Shown here one piece after another: positions 23,681 to 37,200 of a stretch of DNA of 64,000 nucleotides; positions within the stretch are counted from its first letter, which is position 1; each line of letters starts with the position of its first letter. The notes under the pieces are model-generated. The model did no database searches. It was not told the DNA's origin and saw only the letters and a list, made by a program, of their open reading frames with translations. Source of the DNA: Trichoplax adhaerens (Eukaryota > Placozoa > Uniplacotomia > Trichoplacea > Trichoplacidae). A program made the position numbers and the translations under genes. The stretch is taken from positions 1,152,731 to 1,216,730 of the forward strand of contig NW_002060943.1 in assembly GCF_000150275.1 (NCBI RefSeq), given 5' to 3'.

Positions 23681-24671
23681 TGTACGTGTACAGCGTGTTT
23701 CGGAATGTGTTGCAACGAAATCCATACAAATTTCTATAAATTGTTACGTAACTTTCCGGGTTTTTTGGGGAGAAGAAAGCCTATGAGTTGAACGGTATGG
23801 ATATGAGATGCATGTTGTACTCGCGCGCGCAATCGTAACGCAAATGTTCATCAAAGTTCAATGTTGAATTCACTATTTCCATAGTTTATTTGCTATCAGT
23901 ATTTTGTACTGTACTGTAGTATGATGAATAAGAAAGCCCCCAAATTATGACCATGGACAGACGTACAGACAGTGAGATGATAGAAAGTCTTTTCGAACTT
24001 TTTGATTGCAAGATTATGAATGATCTTGTGACTTTCACTTGAAAATCCTTCTAGAAGTGTTCAAAGCTACTTCATCTGACATTTTAACATCACCATGTGA
24101 TTAATTCATTCCATTTCACGGTAGAATACTGACCTTAGTTACATAATTAATAAGATGCTCTAATAAAACATCACCGACTAGAAAACTATCGATCAATGAA
24201 AGCGATTGTGGAGAGACATTCAAGTACATACGAAATCCCCTTCAGAAAGAACACGATTGCAATACTCTTCAATATGAAACACCAGCCGCTTTTGATACAG
24301 TAGACTATACATTGATCAAAGGACAACGCTATTGACAATAATACAATAGGATAGTGGAGTGATTGTATTCAACTTTCCTATTGTGAACAAATAAACTCAT
24401 TTTGATTGGTCCATTCCGTTGCCATTACGACGGTCAAGGATACTTGTTACTCCAGTCAGTACGTTTACTATTGATGTTATTCCTTATGACCTATTTTAGT
24501 TGCCATTTGGATAAGATTATTGAAGGATCAAAAATAAAGTCACTTGAATACATCTAAATCGATCTTAGATTAGATTAAGATAGTTAGAACAATTACTTAA
24601 TTTACTTGATAAACGCTTGCTTACCCACGGTATCATCTCATCGAAAGACGAGGAATCCATCAATCGCAACG

Positions 24672-26227
24672 ATGTTTATTAAAGTTCGCTATAGCGGTAA
24701 GATTGAGATGGCGAGTGGTAAACATAGTTGTATTCTTATAAATAGGATGCAATTATACATCAACAAAATAAAGTCTAGACAACGTTAACAATATAGAGAG
24801 GCATTTTTTTATTGATATCGTCGACGAGTATTCGACATAAGAGTAGATATCCGTCTTCAGTCTTGTATATTTTAAAATACAGTATAAAAGTAAGCATATT
24901 CTCTATCGTATCCGTCAATTTCTAGATAGCAAAGAAGTAATCGTTAATCCTAATTGCCGTGTCTTTGTATTACTTGAAAGTTTAAAGAAGACTTGTTCAC
25001 TAGAAAGTGATGGTAAGTAACGTGTTGCATGAAAATGTAGACATCTTTATTCTTCTATCCTTGATTAGTATAGCCCTCAAGTTTTATTCTATTAATATTG
25101 GCCAATTACGCTTGCTTATTGTCTATAAAATTACTTTACCTTTTATTGGTATCCTTGACTTAATGATTGATCGAATGATATTACCACAGTTACCGTCGAT
25201 TTATCTGACGAAGAGGGCAACGTAAAATTTTTAAGCGATTCTTTGAATAGCTATGCTAATGAACATCTGAATGAGCGAAGCAGCTACATCTTAATCAGAG
25301 TTCAGAGTAAGTACAAGCATATCTACCCTCATATTATTGTACAGTATGTCAATAGAGTAAGTCTTCGACAAGGCAAACAAACATTGAAGCTGGGCGACGA
25401 TAACCATCATTACTAAACGAATGACTCAATTCTCTTAAGTAACCTACTTAATAATATAATTATAGTTATGGAATGAGTAATAATTGTATTCAAATTTGGT
25501 ATCATGCTTATTAGGTAGTAGTTGTATCGCTTAGTGGCATATCGTATCATACAATTGGAATAATACAATTTGCATACACTTAAGAAAAGTCTTCTAGATT
25601 AACTTCATAGTCATAACGACTACTGTTAAGAATGAAATTTTGAAAATTATTTAGAATCATCTAATGATACCAAAAATTACGTTCCCTTGCTTATCGATGA
25701 TGAAGTAATCAATGAAGAATTCCTAGGTAAGCATTACAGTATGCCAGTATCGATAACCCTAATAGTCTTATTTTATTGATTGTTTAATTCCATCTTTAAC
25801 ATTTTATCACTTTATATCTCTTGCTTAATTACATATTGATCATAATAAGAAATTAAGTACAGTATAGGCCGGGCTAAAATAGTGATATACTGATGATGTA
25901 AGCGTTATTACAGAACTGGAGTATCACATATGGACTTAATGCTTACTCTTGTACTTATTTTGAGTAGCACGCTTGCAACCTAAAATTACCATCGAGGAAT
26001 CAGCTAGTATGCAGAGTCTTACGACTAAGGCATTAGCCCCTCAAGCTCGACGAACTAGTTGGTTTGTCGGAAAGAAATCACGTAATGGGTCAAATAAGAC
26101 GAAATCGATCAATGAAGCAAAATTGAAAACTGGCCAGGACAAAAGTACCACAGAAAAAAGATCGACATCACAAATTGGTAGGAAAATTAAATCTCCATCA
26201 AGAGAATTTAAGGCAGGTAATGCTTGA
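24672..26227 (+). CDS. C22orf15/CXorf65 family protein, 5 exons, function unknown
   Basis: Exons 24672-24696, 24926-25012, 25190-25306, 25655-25726 and 25968-26227 join in frame at GT-AG sites, every intron in phase 1, to give 186 residues. The start reads MFIKVRYSG, then VIVNPNCRVFVLLESLKK, TVDLSDEEGNVKFL, LNERSSYILIRVQ and NYVPLL. The same order (MFI..., LVNT.C.VLVLL, IDL.DE.G..K.L, ....RSTYYV.KV, FVPLL) occurs in human CXorf65 and C22orf15, and human CXorf65 is about 183 residues. The N-terminal half looks like a small beta-rich ubiquitin-like fold (my inference); the C-terminal 85 residues are basic and probably disordered. No function is established that I know of. A donor-like AGGTAATG next to the stop leaves room for an alternative last exon. 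Four of the five exons are under 120 bases. Confidence 0.82.
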
Positions 26228-29200
26228 TAAATAAGGAGTGCTTGATGAGGTAAAGAGGTTGATCTCAGGTTAACAAGTAGCAATAGCTGCTTAATAATTA
26301 ATATAAATCATTGTTTCATGGCTATATTGTTAAATCGATTATGCCTATGGCTGTTAACTATCTGATATATTTTTGATATTAATATCACTGTTTATAAAAT
26401 TTACTTCATAATATTGGCGCATTAGGCGTAAATACAATAATAATCAAGGATATCAGTCCGTTTATCTTATTACAGTATCATAAGATATATGAATCATCAG
26501 ATACTCAAAAATATAAACGTTTATGATTTGAACTTAAATGATATTTAACCCAGATATTAAGATTCATCTTTTCAAGTCATTTCTTCAAGATAATACCTTT
26601 ATAATTTTGTGTCATATTTATTCCGTAGTCAAATCTATTTTGATATAATGATGTATAAATTTGATTTATGTGACTACTATCTATTTTGTATTGCAATGGT
26701 GAGTCAATCCATTTAAAGCCAATCTTGGCAAGAAGCGGTATTCATATAATGTAACGTAGTTTTAACCTAGTATTGCTTAATTTATTTATCTGCATAAAGT
26801 AAAAGCCTATAAACGTGATTTAGTCAAGTTTAAACTCCTATTTGAGAGGAGTAATCATTAAATTTAATAAGTTATTCATTTCTTTGCTTAGATTGGATTT
26901 AAGCATTAAGTTATTGATATTACTTTTGTGATAACTAGTCCTGAGGCCATCTACCATCGTCAATGTCATGTTTAAATTTCATTTTTGGCAATCGAACCCA
27001 TTTAATCGTGGGTCATAAACATGTACGATTAAAAGCCCTCAATAAATTTTATATTATATGCTCCATCATTACTCTTTATTCAGATATCTGCTACTACTGA
27101 GTTTACAATATTTGGACCCTGTGCTGTAAATACTGTTAGAGTGTTAATGGATTTTTTACATTAATTTCGTCATCAAATATAATTCGATTTTGATTTTGAT
27201 TCTTACCCAGATATCGAAATTATCAATTATAAGGTTATAACTAGCTGAACAACTTAAATTTTAGATCACAGCTTTCCATTAAAGGATAATTTGACTTGAC
27301 ATGCCTGTTAATAATTGACATTAAGCAGAAGTTTTTTAGGTCAAGCGTTATTATTATTTAATTAAAAATCCTGAGAGTTTAGTAGTTTATTTTTTGCGCC
27401 TTTTATGAGATTGTTGCAGCGAGAAAGATATGCTGGACAGATTTATAAAATTGTTGACGCTACACAGTTTTTCAATATTCTGGGCCGGCTAATGACAACC
27501 AAGTAAATTACAATAACTTTCTCTCTCACTAAATTTTTAAAGTTTTCTACGTTTTTTTAAGACTATCGTCAACGTTCAATTAACTTTACTACTTTAGATT
27601 CTATTATATATAATGGTAGCAAATGAATCATATCGGTTTTGTACCAGCATTTGCAATTCGAATACAACTAAGAGTCACAAATGTCTGATTACACACTCTT
27701 ATTATTGCTTAGTCTGTGTTAAATCCTTTATAAAAACAATTTTATTTTCAATAGCAGTTTTTAAGAACGTAAAATAGAAGGTTTGGACTAGCTATAAGTT
27801 TCTTAATTGAAATGAAAGTCTTAGAAAGAAATTTAATTTCAAGCAGATATACCCGGGCTGATTTAATCTTTTTGGGGTATTTCTGTGTAAGACTACAGGT
27901 GTAAAGTTTTCATATTCATATTCAGTACCTCATCAATGAACGAGTCGTTTAATATAAATTTTTCTAATTATTTCTGAAAGAATAAGGACAAAGTAAGAGT
28001 TGGAGTATTTTAAGTTCAATTACAAGGCTTTGCTAACGTACCCTTGAAAGAAGAACATAGATTGGCTGCAAAAACTGAGTACTGGTTTAATTCTGAATTA
28101 TTAAAGCAGACAATTAATAGTTATGAAATTAACGTCTAGCAGTTATAGTCAGCCTATACATCGGTATACTGAAGCACTGTAAGTATGTACTATATTCATA
28201 ACAAGCAATGCATACTTACAGAGCAAATAATCAATTAGTGCATGTATCATGAGATTTATGAATTTATATCAGCAATGAAGGCATGCTACTTTACAAACCA
28301 TATTTTATTATAAATCAAATTTTATTGTAAATGTGTATCCCAATTCTCTTTCGCACTAATATTCTATACGTACAGTATGAGAGTATAAGTGTCAAATGCA
28401 TTAATCGTGTAGTGAACTTATTTATATTTAATTTATCATACGAAACATACTCTATTTACTGGGTATATGCATAACCAGTAGCTAACCCTCTTTTATTTAG
28501 CTATTGCTCTTACTTGTCGGTCAACATTGCCTATAGTTATGGCATATTGATTTATAGAGATTATAGCTTTGGTACCATACATAAATTTTATTAATATACT
28601 GCGTACGATTGTATAAATATAGAACTATAGCTGTAGTGTATAATTATTGTATAAAAATACACGATTTAAGCTGCTTTTATCCTGCATATAATTACTATCC
28701 GCGTATGACTAATCGATTTCTATCTACTTAGTCAGACGTAATGACTTGTGTGGAATTATTACTAGTGATGATATCATATTTATTTTGAACTCTAATTTTT
28801 GGTAAGTGAGCGATTAGAATCAGTTTGGTCTAATTTTTTATTTATTAACTATAATTATAACCTACATCCATGGCAATCTACGTGTTAAAAAACCCATGCA
28901 ATCATTTGTGTTTTACAAAACTCATATACGCTGTAATGATTGAGTACAGTAAAGCTATTTATGACTGCATGCATATGTGTTGGATCTTAATTGGAAAATA
29001 TTTATAGGGAATACTAAGAAATTGACAAGTATCGTAAATATATTGAGAACATTTTCTAATAACTAGTTAACACTAGTATAATTAGCTACGTTCTATTGCT
29101 TATACGTTATTGTTATAAGCTATCTTAAAATGCACCTGCATATCACAATTGAGTACAAACAAGCTAAATTTTAGCCAGCTGATTTATTCTCATAATCTTA

Positions 29201-29639
29201 ACTACGTATTATTAGTTGTTAGTTATACACTTACGTTGTCATCACTAACTATTTTGATTGACAACTATACATTTGATGGAGAATAAACAGTCTAATTGTT
29301 AATATTAATTTCTGTTTGACTGAGAAAACGGCGATAATCAACCTCAAAGGTATATTACTCATTTAACTTATTATCTACTTTTAAATTGTAATAATTCTAA
29401 CAATTTATAACATAATAACTGATAGATGCATTCAATTCTTATAAAAGTTAATATTCTTTCAACAATTCCATAATTCGTGCTATTAACATTGAGTATGATC
29501 TCATCATAAGATTAAATAAGAATTAAATGCCAAGGAATTCTAAGTCAATGAGGATGCCTAATGGACATGTAATCATTATCATTTTTATCGACATAAGAAA
29601 GCGAAGATAGCTTGAAAGAACTTCTGTCCACGATAACAT

Positions 29640-30245
29640 ATTTATTTGATGTTTACGTATTTACTTATCCCGTTTTCTGAAAGACTATGACAACGACTAT
29701 GCATTACGGTTTACGTTATTGATTAATATATCAAATAACTGTTGATAACTTGCGCTACATATAGATGTGATATGGCTAAGAATCACTTCCGTTCATAATG
29801 ACATATTTAAAAAATATGATGTAGTATTGAAGTTGATACCCGCTCTATTTCCGTATAACCAGAGCAGTAACCAGCATACTACAATTTACAATATTATTGT
29901 AAATAAAAATATCAAATAGCTATGGGCTACATCGTATAAAAAGGCGTACTCGTATAGCCTTGGGAAAAGATCTATTCAGAATGACTTATTAAATTAGAGT
30001 AGTGTAGTATTCGAATATTTACTTTGCTTATTTTAGGAAGGCTACGACAATAATCCTTCTATAATATCGCCAAATTTGACCTTAAAAATGGTACCAGACA
30101 CCAATCTATAGATTGAACTATATAGAAAAGTCTATATAGCCCAGAAAAACGCTCCTTCATATTTACATATTTTATCAGGGTTACATATTATTCAGATATT
30201 TATTTACCTTATTTTCTAGTAGACTAAGACAATAGTCAAAGTGAT
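29640..30245. repeat. degenerate tandem array, about 180-bp period, four units
   Basis: Related blocks of the form TTTACTT(A/T)(T/G)C...(T/C)GTTTTCTGAAAGACTATGAC recur near 29660, 29835, 30019 and 30204. The second copy is the most diverged. Spacing is 175-185 bases. Confidence 0.6.
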
Positions 30246-31462
30246 AGCAACCACTTAATTTACTTATAGAAAAAAATGAATTGTAAATGCATGTGCTCAA
30301 GAAATTATGGATAGTTACAAGCGGGGGCGCTATAGCCAGCATAGTTGATATGTTGACGTAATTTGGAAAATAAATTTACATTACGACTAGACAAAGTCAA
30401 GAAATGATTACTCATGATTCACACTATTTGTATTTCGTGTTGCATACCCATAATTTCAGTTGTAATAACAAACTTTACTATAATACGGTATCCTCAGATA
30501 TGCAAAAACTAATATTTAAGGTATACTACGGATGTCTTCACCCTATAATATTCATGAATACAGTAGTAAAAGATCAAAGTCCGCCATTAATATGTTGTCC
30601 GTGGATATCAGCTAATTTTATAACAGTTGCCTAATCGATTGTATTAACTACATCGCCTTTATAATAATACTGTATAGATATTATCAAGACTAATTACGAT
30701 TAAGTTTGCTCTCGAGGAAGTAGTAGTTCTCAATTATATTTTTTTCTTGTACCAGTTCCTACAGTAAGAGCTGATCTTAGAGAAAAAATTGAATCATCCT
30801 GTTATACAGCGAGTACTATTTGGCTTAATAACAGCAACATTTTAACCCGTAAATCAATTTCAAATCACTTCCGCATTTATTTAACAATTTTCTTTTCGCT
30901 TGGCAACCTTACCAATAATTGCTATCCAAAAAAATTGATGATAGTCCTATAGGACTAGAAGAAAGCTGTCATCGCTAAAGGGTCCAAAATGCGGTTTAAC
31001 TGATTGTTATGCTATTTCATTCTTAATGACAAAATTATATTATGCGGTTAAGATGAATGAATAGAATTACGATATTTTAAGTGATGCAAGTAGAATATTT
31101 TTCTTACTACTACATACTGATGAGCTTTATTGATTGACGACTGGATTAATTCCATGTGGTAGCCATATGTTGCTGATTACTGAGCATTTTTGAAAAATAG
31201 TTTTATTATTGACTGTGTGCATACTTTTTATTGATGGAAACATACGATAGCAAGTAACTGATTCATCACCGATAAAACTGGAATTATAAATAGGATCCCA
31301 TTGCATTAGTTGGCTATTGATTCATTCTTCTTCTTTTATTCTGTTATTTTAAATATAGCCACGGTATAATAAGGGGAGGAGGCAATTATGATATGATCTA
31401 AATGGAAGAAATAGTACGAGAACATAGAAAAAATCGAAACAGATAGAGTGGATAGCGCTGGA

Positions 31463-31938
31463 AAACATCAGCTGTATTATAGAATTAATGAACTAATTGA
31501 CATTAGAATGGCAAAGCCATCCATCAATCTTTCATTATACCTCATCAATATTCAAATTATTGCATACCATAGATCAATACAACAGTAATATCCTTCAGGT
31601 GGCTTAACTCATTTCGATCCTGTTTTACAATACTTTTAATTGAATATCATTTGCATTAGTTATACAATCTCGTGAATTGGGATTGTATTAGTACTCTGCC
31701 ACTATTATTATAGTAGAACTAAGCAAACGGCCACGATCATCATTCTTGCTGGAACATTGTCTACACCCTCTATCATTCCACTGGCTACGGACAATCTATG
31801 GACAAAAATTCTTTTTCAATCATTAAATAGACTCAGATATTACCCATAGATTGCCTATACTAGTTTATCAATAGCATTATCCCTTATTTTTCCTATTATG
31901 ATTACTATGCCCTTATATTATCATTGGAATTTATGATT
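31463..31938 (+). pseudogene. possible relic of a rhodopsin-class GPCR C-terminal half
   Basis: One frame without indels spans 158 codons and is broken by four internal stops. It reads as three hydrophobic helices in order: a TM5-like stretch ending HYYYSRTK, a TM6-like stretch TATIIILAGTLSTPSIIPLA and a TM7-like stretch ending SLIFPIMITMPLYYHW. This is fewer stops than expected for such AT-rich sequence. No diagnostic CWxP or NPxxY survives, so the call is tentative and chance is possible. Confidence 0.2.
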
Positions 31939-32494
31939 TTATCATAATTAATTGCCTCACAAGACATCTTGTAAGTAACAGAGAAAAAATTTTCTTTACC
32001 TACCTTGTAATTTGCATTTATTTTAGAGGATTTGAATTGATCATGTATTCATACTTGTAGAGTCAAATTTAATGCGTTCATGTCAGAAAGTAATATTAAT
32101 ACTCCTTGATAACCAGCTATTGGGAATAATTATTTAGCCTTTCGACCGGTATTTTTTTACTGCCGTTTACTGTAATAGTGATCTTCGAGAATCGTCTGCA
32201 TACCACGCAATATTTGCGATAAGATGATGAAATTTTTATAACTACTTTCACGTTATAGTCTTTGGTTTACAGAAGGACTATTTTGTGATTAAGATAAATT
32301 TATCTATCCTACTCTAGGGTATTAACTATTTATTCTAAAGATTTTTAAAATGATAGCAATATAGTCATAATTTCGTTCATCATTTAGAAACATTTTATTT
32401 ACTAATACAGTCATCCAGTGCCGTCGGTATTTTTGTTAGGAAGGAATGTCCTTTCATACGTGTATTCGTTTACTCTTATATTCTCATTTTCTTT

Positions 32495-32905
32495 CGCGGC
32501 TTTAATGGCAACATTTCAAAGTATCAATTTAATGGATTGGCTTATATTTTAATCCTTACCATATCAGATTAAAATTGAGTTAATGTAGCGAAAATCATTT
32601 AATTTTACTTCTTCTGCAAACCATTTAATCGAAGCTATTTAGTACTAAAATATCAATCATTTGGAAGAAGTACATCGACCGACTAAGTCATTCTTTCTTC
32701 CACCCTTTTAATAGCAACATTTCAAAATATCATTTTAGTGAATTGGTTTATGTTTTAATCCTTTTTAAAAACAGATTCGGATTGAAGTCGTGTTGTAAAA
32801 ATCATTTAACTTTTTCTATAAGCCATTCAATCACAACTGTATAGTAGTAAAATATCAATCGTTTGGAATATTTAAATCGACCGGTTAGGTTATTCTTACT
32901 TCGCC
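32495..32905. repeat. 206-bp diverged tandem duplication
   Basis: GCAACATTTCAAA...GATTGG(C/T)TTAT...TTTTAATCCTT and AAAATATCAATC.TTTGGAA occur in both copies at an offset of 206 bases. Weaker traces of the same unit continue toward 34.0 kb. Confidence 0.75.
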
Positions 32906-34197
32906 GGTTTTAATAAAGTAGTTTAACACACTACTTCAGTATAATAGCCTACTGTATATTATTTGTAAATAACTAACTGTAGATTGCGTTATGGTCGTGA
33001 AATCAATTTTCTAATCCTAAGATTAAACTTCTAACTCATCAACAGTTAAGAAAAATACTCTTGGTCATTGTCCAAACTAAACCACTACATTACTATTTAT
33101 GCACTTTCATACAAAAAAATACTCTAGACTTCTAATTTGATGCGTTGACTACGTATTAATCCTGTTAGAGAGTAAGTTAAAACTAGTATTTGCAATTGAA
33201 ACCGTTTAACCTATGCTCCTACTGTAAATTTATTGATCTTAGATTTATGCATAGTGTCAAATCAAGTATTTCTAACGAAAAATACTCTTCAATATCCATA
33301 CTAGTCTATTAACTTATTTGCTAATTTTCAAAGCGATATACCACTAAATAATATTTTATTACATTAAGGCCATAACTTAGTCTTTTTCAACAGTATATTA
33401 AATTGGTTGTTGCAGTTGAAAGTATTTCATTTTTGTCTTTGTCCTACGATTTCAATCATATTTATACACTTAAACATCGGTATATCATCGTTCGCTAAGA
33501 AAGAATATTCCAGATCACCGTTCATGTAATCCCTAGCCTATTTTGTACGTCTTATCAATCTTAATACCAATACTTGAAAATAAGGCTTTGATCCATTGCT
33601 TTACATTTTTAACCTTCACCTATGCTAGAAGATTGGATTTTTATAGTTGAATTTGTCTAATCTTTCCCTTTATAATAGAAATCATATTCATACCTAAACT
33701 ACGACAATATCAATCATTTAATCATTAAGGATAAATATAATCATATTCGGATATCAACCATATCAATTTTGCTAACTTTTATTTCTTTGATCGTTGATTT
33801 GAAAGTAACGATTTAAAATACTTTTCTGATTGGTTGGCTTCCATTTATCCCTTCTTAACTGCAATTAAAATCAAATGAATTTATCTTTTCTACTGCATAA
33901 ATCTGTATAAACTACAAGGTCATGCCAACACCATTCGTCATAATCATTTACTTTGACATAAATAGTAGTCGATCTGTTAGCCTTTAAACTGCTCTAAATA
34001 CTTGGAATATTCATGATGTTAACTTCTTATAAAAGTACGTTGTGTTATATGAAAGATTATTTCACTCTTTTTCAATCTAATGTTCAATTTATCTTCGTGG
34101 TTTCCTTGTTAGATTTGCGACTACCGTCTTGGAAAACAAGATTGGTCAATCCCACTTTTATTTTAAGTAGATAAATTTCCTGCATCGATGTTTCAAA

Positions 34198-34264
34198 ATG
34201 AAGACAAGACAATCTTTCGAAAGGATCATGATCCTTATCACGATCTGCTTGAGCAGTGTTCAGG
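34198..34264 (+). CDS. orphan first exon encoding a signal-peptide-like sequence
   Basis: ATG at 34198 opens 22 codons, MKTRQSFERIMILITICLSS then VQ, followed by one base and a strong GGTAAGT donor (phase 1). Basic n-region, hydrophobic core and small residues fit a cleavable signal peptide, and phase 1 is the usual join to Ig, FN3 or other extracellular modules. No following exon was found before 43.4 kb. It might be an alternative 5' exon of the Ig/FN3 gene, whose extracellular exons all start in phase 1. A competing ATG nine bases upstream opens a hydrophilic frame into the same donor, so the reading is not certain. Confidence 0.4.
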
Positions 34265-37200
34265 GTAAGTCGTTGTAGCCTATATTAGCATGCACTTACT
34301 ACCAAATAGTATGCTCTAACTTACCTGTGGCATATAAAGTGCTATAGTATTAATCAGCGAAGGGTTGCTGTTACTCCTTGAACTAATGCTGATGTTAACT
34401 AAAATTTTAACTCAAAATATTACCGATTCTATAGTATCTTGATAGTTCATAAATACTAATGAAGACTTGATACTGTAATATCTATTACATTGAGATCTTA
34501 AAAATAGCAATAGGAATGCAAAATAATTGATGATAATCTGATCTTATCATGTATGGCTTTAAATTTTCGATCATAATCTAACCTTAACCCTAAACTAAAA
34601 TACTTTCCATATGATTTCGAGATCGAATTAGGACTTACGTAGTATTAACTGTCGTAGTAAGATTTCTATAACGAATAAGCCATAAAATATTAGCACAGCA
34701 ACTCGCTAGTAGTGGTTAGAAATTATATCAAATTATCAGGAGTGATTCAATTCTATTACTAATAAGTAAGATACTGAATGAAAAATTGAACGATACGATG
34801 ACCTTAGTATCCGTTAACGCTGCCCTAATACTGAGAAGATTATTATTAGCTATATTTCCCAATCCCAAGCATCTATGAATCATACGAAATATACAGTAAA
34901 ATGCAACGTTAATTGTAATCCATTAGGGTTAAACGAGAAATCATTGAACAAAATTGTGAGATTTTATCCGATCTAAAATCATAGGAAACTAGTAATAATT
35001 TGTTCGATTACTTGAATAAAGCTAAAACAGATTTCGCAGTTATAAGGATCTGCCTCTAGTTCGTTAAATTTTCACAACTTTCATTGCAAGGACTTGCTGA
35101 ATAGTAATGCAAGGCTTATGCTCAAATTATCGATCTCGACTGCTCAATGCGTACCAAGGTTACATAATTTCGTTCTCATGTTGGAAGAGAGGGGAAATAT
35201 CAAATTACAGTATGCATCATTTAATATCTTCGTAGGATTTAGATATCGATATCTGCATATTTTGGCCCTGAGCATAACTTTTCTAATCTGTATCACCTTT
35301 CACGAGTGTCTGAAGGCAAAATTGCATCTATTTTTACTGGCCTTAATAGCATATTCAGATAATCCGTAGCATTATGCAAACCACTATAATGATTAATATT
35401 TAATGCTTTTAAAATTTAGCCATGCTTATTTTACAAGTGTTGAAGGTGTTATAGATAGTTTTAAATTGAAATATATGTGCGATATATAGCTGCTACACTA
35501 TTTAAATATGAACGCAAATTTTCGTTGGCAAATATCCTATTCTAACACAATACTGCACGGAATTTTGATCTAGCTAACTTTTGAACAATAATTTTTAGAC
35601 TTAAAAAGGCAGATTTTCATTAAAAATAGCTGTCTTTTCTGAAACTTTTCACGGTATACTTTTAGTATTAGTCATATCTGATCAATTTGATCTATTCGAA
35701 TGTCTTTAAAGAGGGTAAATTAAAGGAATATAATACGAATTATTTAGACCATGATTAAGATAGTTATAAACTTCAGTTACTATAGTCGGTGTGGGTTAGA
35801 ACTAGTGCAATTCTATTCTTGACTATTTCGGGTATCATAAATAATGCTTTAAATCTGGAATGATTTATTCTTGAAGCTGTAAATGGAAATTAGTAGTATA
35901 TTAGTTTATCTATTCCACTCTTGCCATAAGGACAGCTTTTTATTTAAAAATATACAGGCATCTATGACATTTTAGTATGGAAATCTTTATGATTGCAACA
36001 TAAGAGGAACACCTACCCAGGGTAAGATAGCAAGTTGGAATTGATGACGACATTAAATAAAAATTTAGATAGGACATACAAATTTTCTTTTAAAATTTCT
36101 TATATTATCGCCTAAGGGAATTCATTGATTGCGATTACTGTCAATTCTATTATTAGTGCTTTAGGAAAGTGCGACTGCGTTAGGATTCAACTTCCTATTT
36201 GCCTTCTAGCCTTTTCAATTTCTTGAGTTACTATTTTTCAAAGGATAATGCGTAATTTCACCTGCTTCCTTTTTATCTACACAACATTAATCTTGTAACA
36301 TAATATTTAAGCAAATTTGCCATAGTTTGCGGTTTTATGTTACTACTATATCGCATTCATTAATTAGAATGGCTAGTCTGTTGTTTGCTTACCTATCATG
36401 CCTTAATTTAATCAACAGCCTCGTGCTAAATCCGTCTATTGTCAAACTACGTACTTTGTACTTTTACGATGAAAGGATAGTTTGTTGTCGTTTACACTTA
36501 GCGTCCCTCAAAAAGGATCAACATTGTTGTGCTTGGCTAAATTATCCTAGCAAGCTCTACTTTAGTAAGCTATTTTATTCTTATAAAATTTGGATGCAAT
36601 ACATAGTAGTTAGGACCGAGAATTTCTTTCGTTACTATCAAAGTCTAGGCTAAATTTTTACTCTTAGATATTGTTACCTGGGCACTATAAAATCATTTAA
36701 AATAATATTCCTAGAAACAGAAAGAAAAGATAATCTAAATCTATAATTTCAGTTTTATTTAAAACTTACATTATCCCTTTATTTAGAGCTGTTACTGCCC
36801 ATTTAATTGTGCAAAGTTTAACATTGCAGATAAATATTTCAGTAAGATCAAACTTGAACCATCCATCATTTATTAGATTAGAGCTACTGTTTATTGCTTA
36901 TTTCCTTCAAATCTATCGTTTATAGTCCCAATCCCTTTGTAAAATTCTTTTAGTCTGTACACTATTCACTTAGTGAAAAATATTACTTAGCGTACGTCTT
37001 ACACGTGTAAATTTAATATTTTAAAAAATTCGCATTTAGATTCACAAAGAGTCCAACTTTTATTTAGTTAATACTATGGTGTTACAGTTGGATTGTTCGA
37101 TACATCTTACCTTGATAGATTTAATGGCATAGTACAAGCTTACTTTAAGTGTTAATAAGCCGATAAGACGGATACACCACTTTTTATTTTATTCATTACA

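Larger units (their letters stand above)
22992..24671. promoter_or_regulatory. shared upstream region of divergent MRPL37 (-) and the C22orf15/CXorf65 homologue (+)
   Basis: A 1.7-kb divergent intergenic stretch that should hold both promoters. The MRPL37 side (23060-23400) is richer in G+C and carries palindromic repeats; the other side is AT-rich. Overlapping 60-66 codon frames here are repeat artefacts. No specific promoter element is claimed. Confidence 0.5.
26228..34197. other. gene desert, first half
   Basis: Nearly 8 kb of AT-rich DNA without a convincing exon. It holds a decayed array of about 180-bp units (29640-30245), two diverged 206-bp copies (32495-32905) and further degenerate related stretches to about 34.1 kb. 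A frame resembling the last helices of a class A GPCR but broken by several stops lies at about 31463-31938. Confidence 0.5.

Noticed and set aside
26990-27040. Words resembling a tRNA T-arm (AATCGAACCCA)
   Set aside because: No acceptor stem, A-box or matching anticodon arm could be placed around it.
36327-36653. 108-codon frame, TTG start, partly hydrophobic
   Set aside because: Chance frames of this length are expected a few times in this much AT-rich DNA; a faint resemblance to a GPCR TM7 (NSLVLNPSIV) is not enough.
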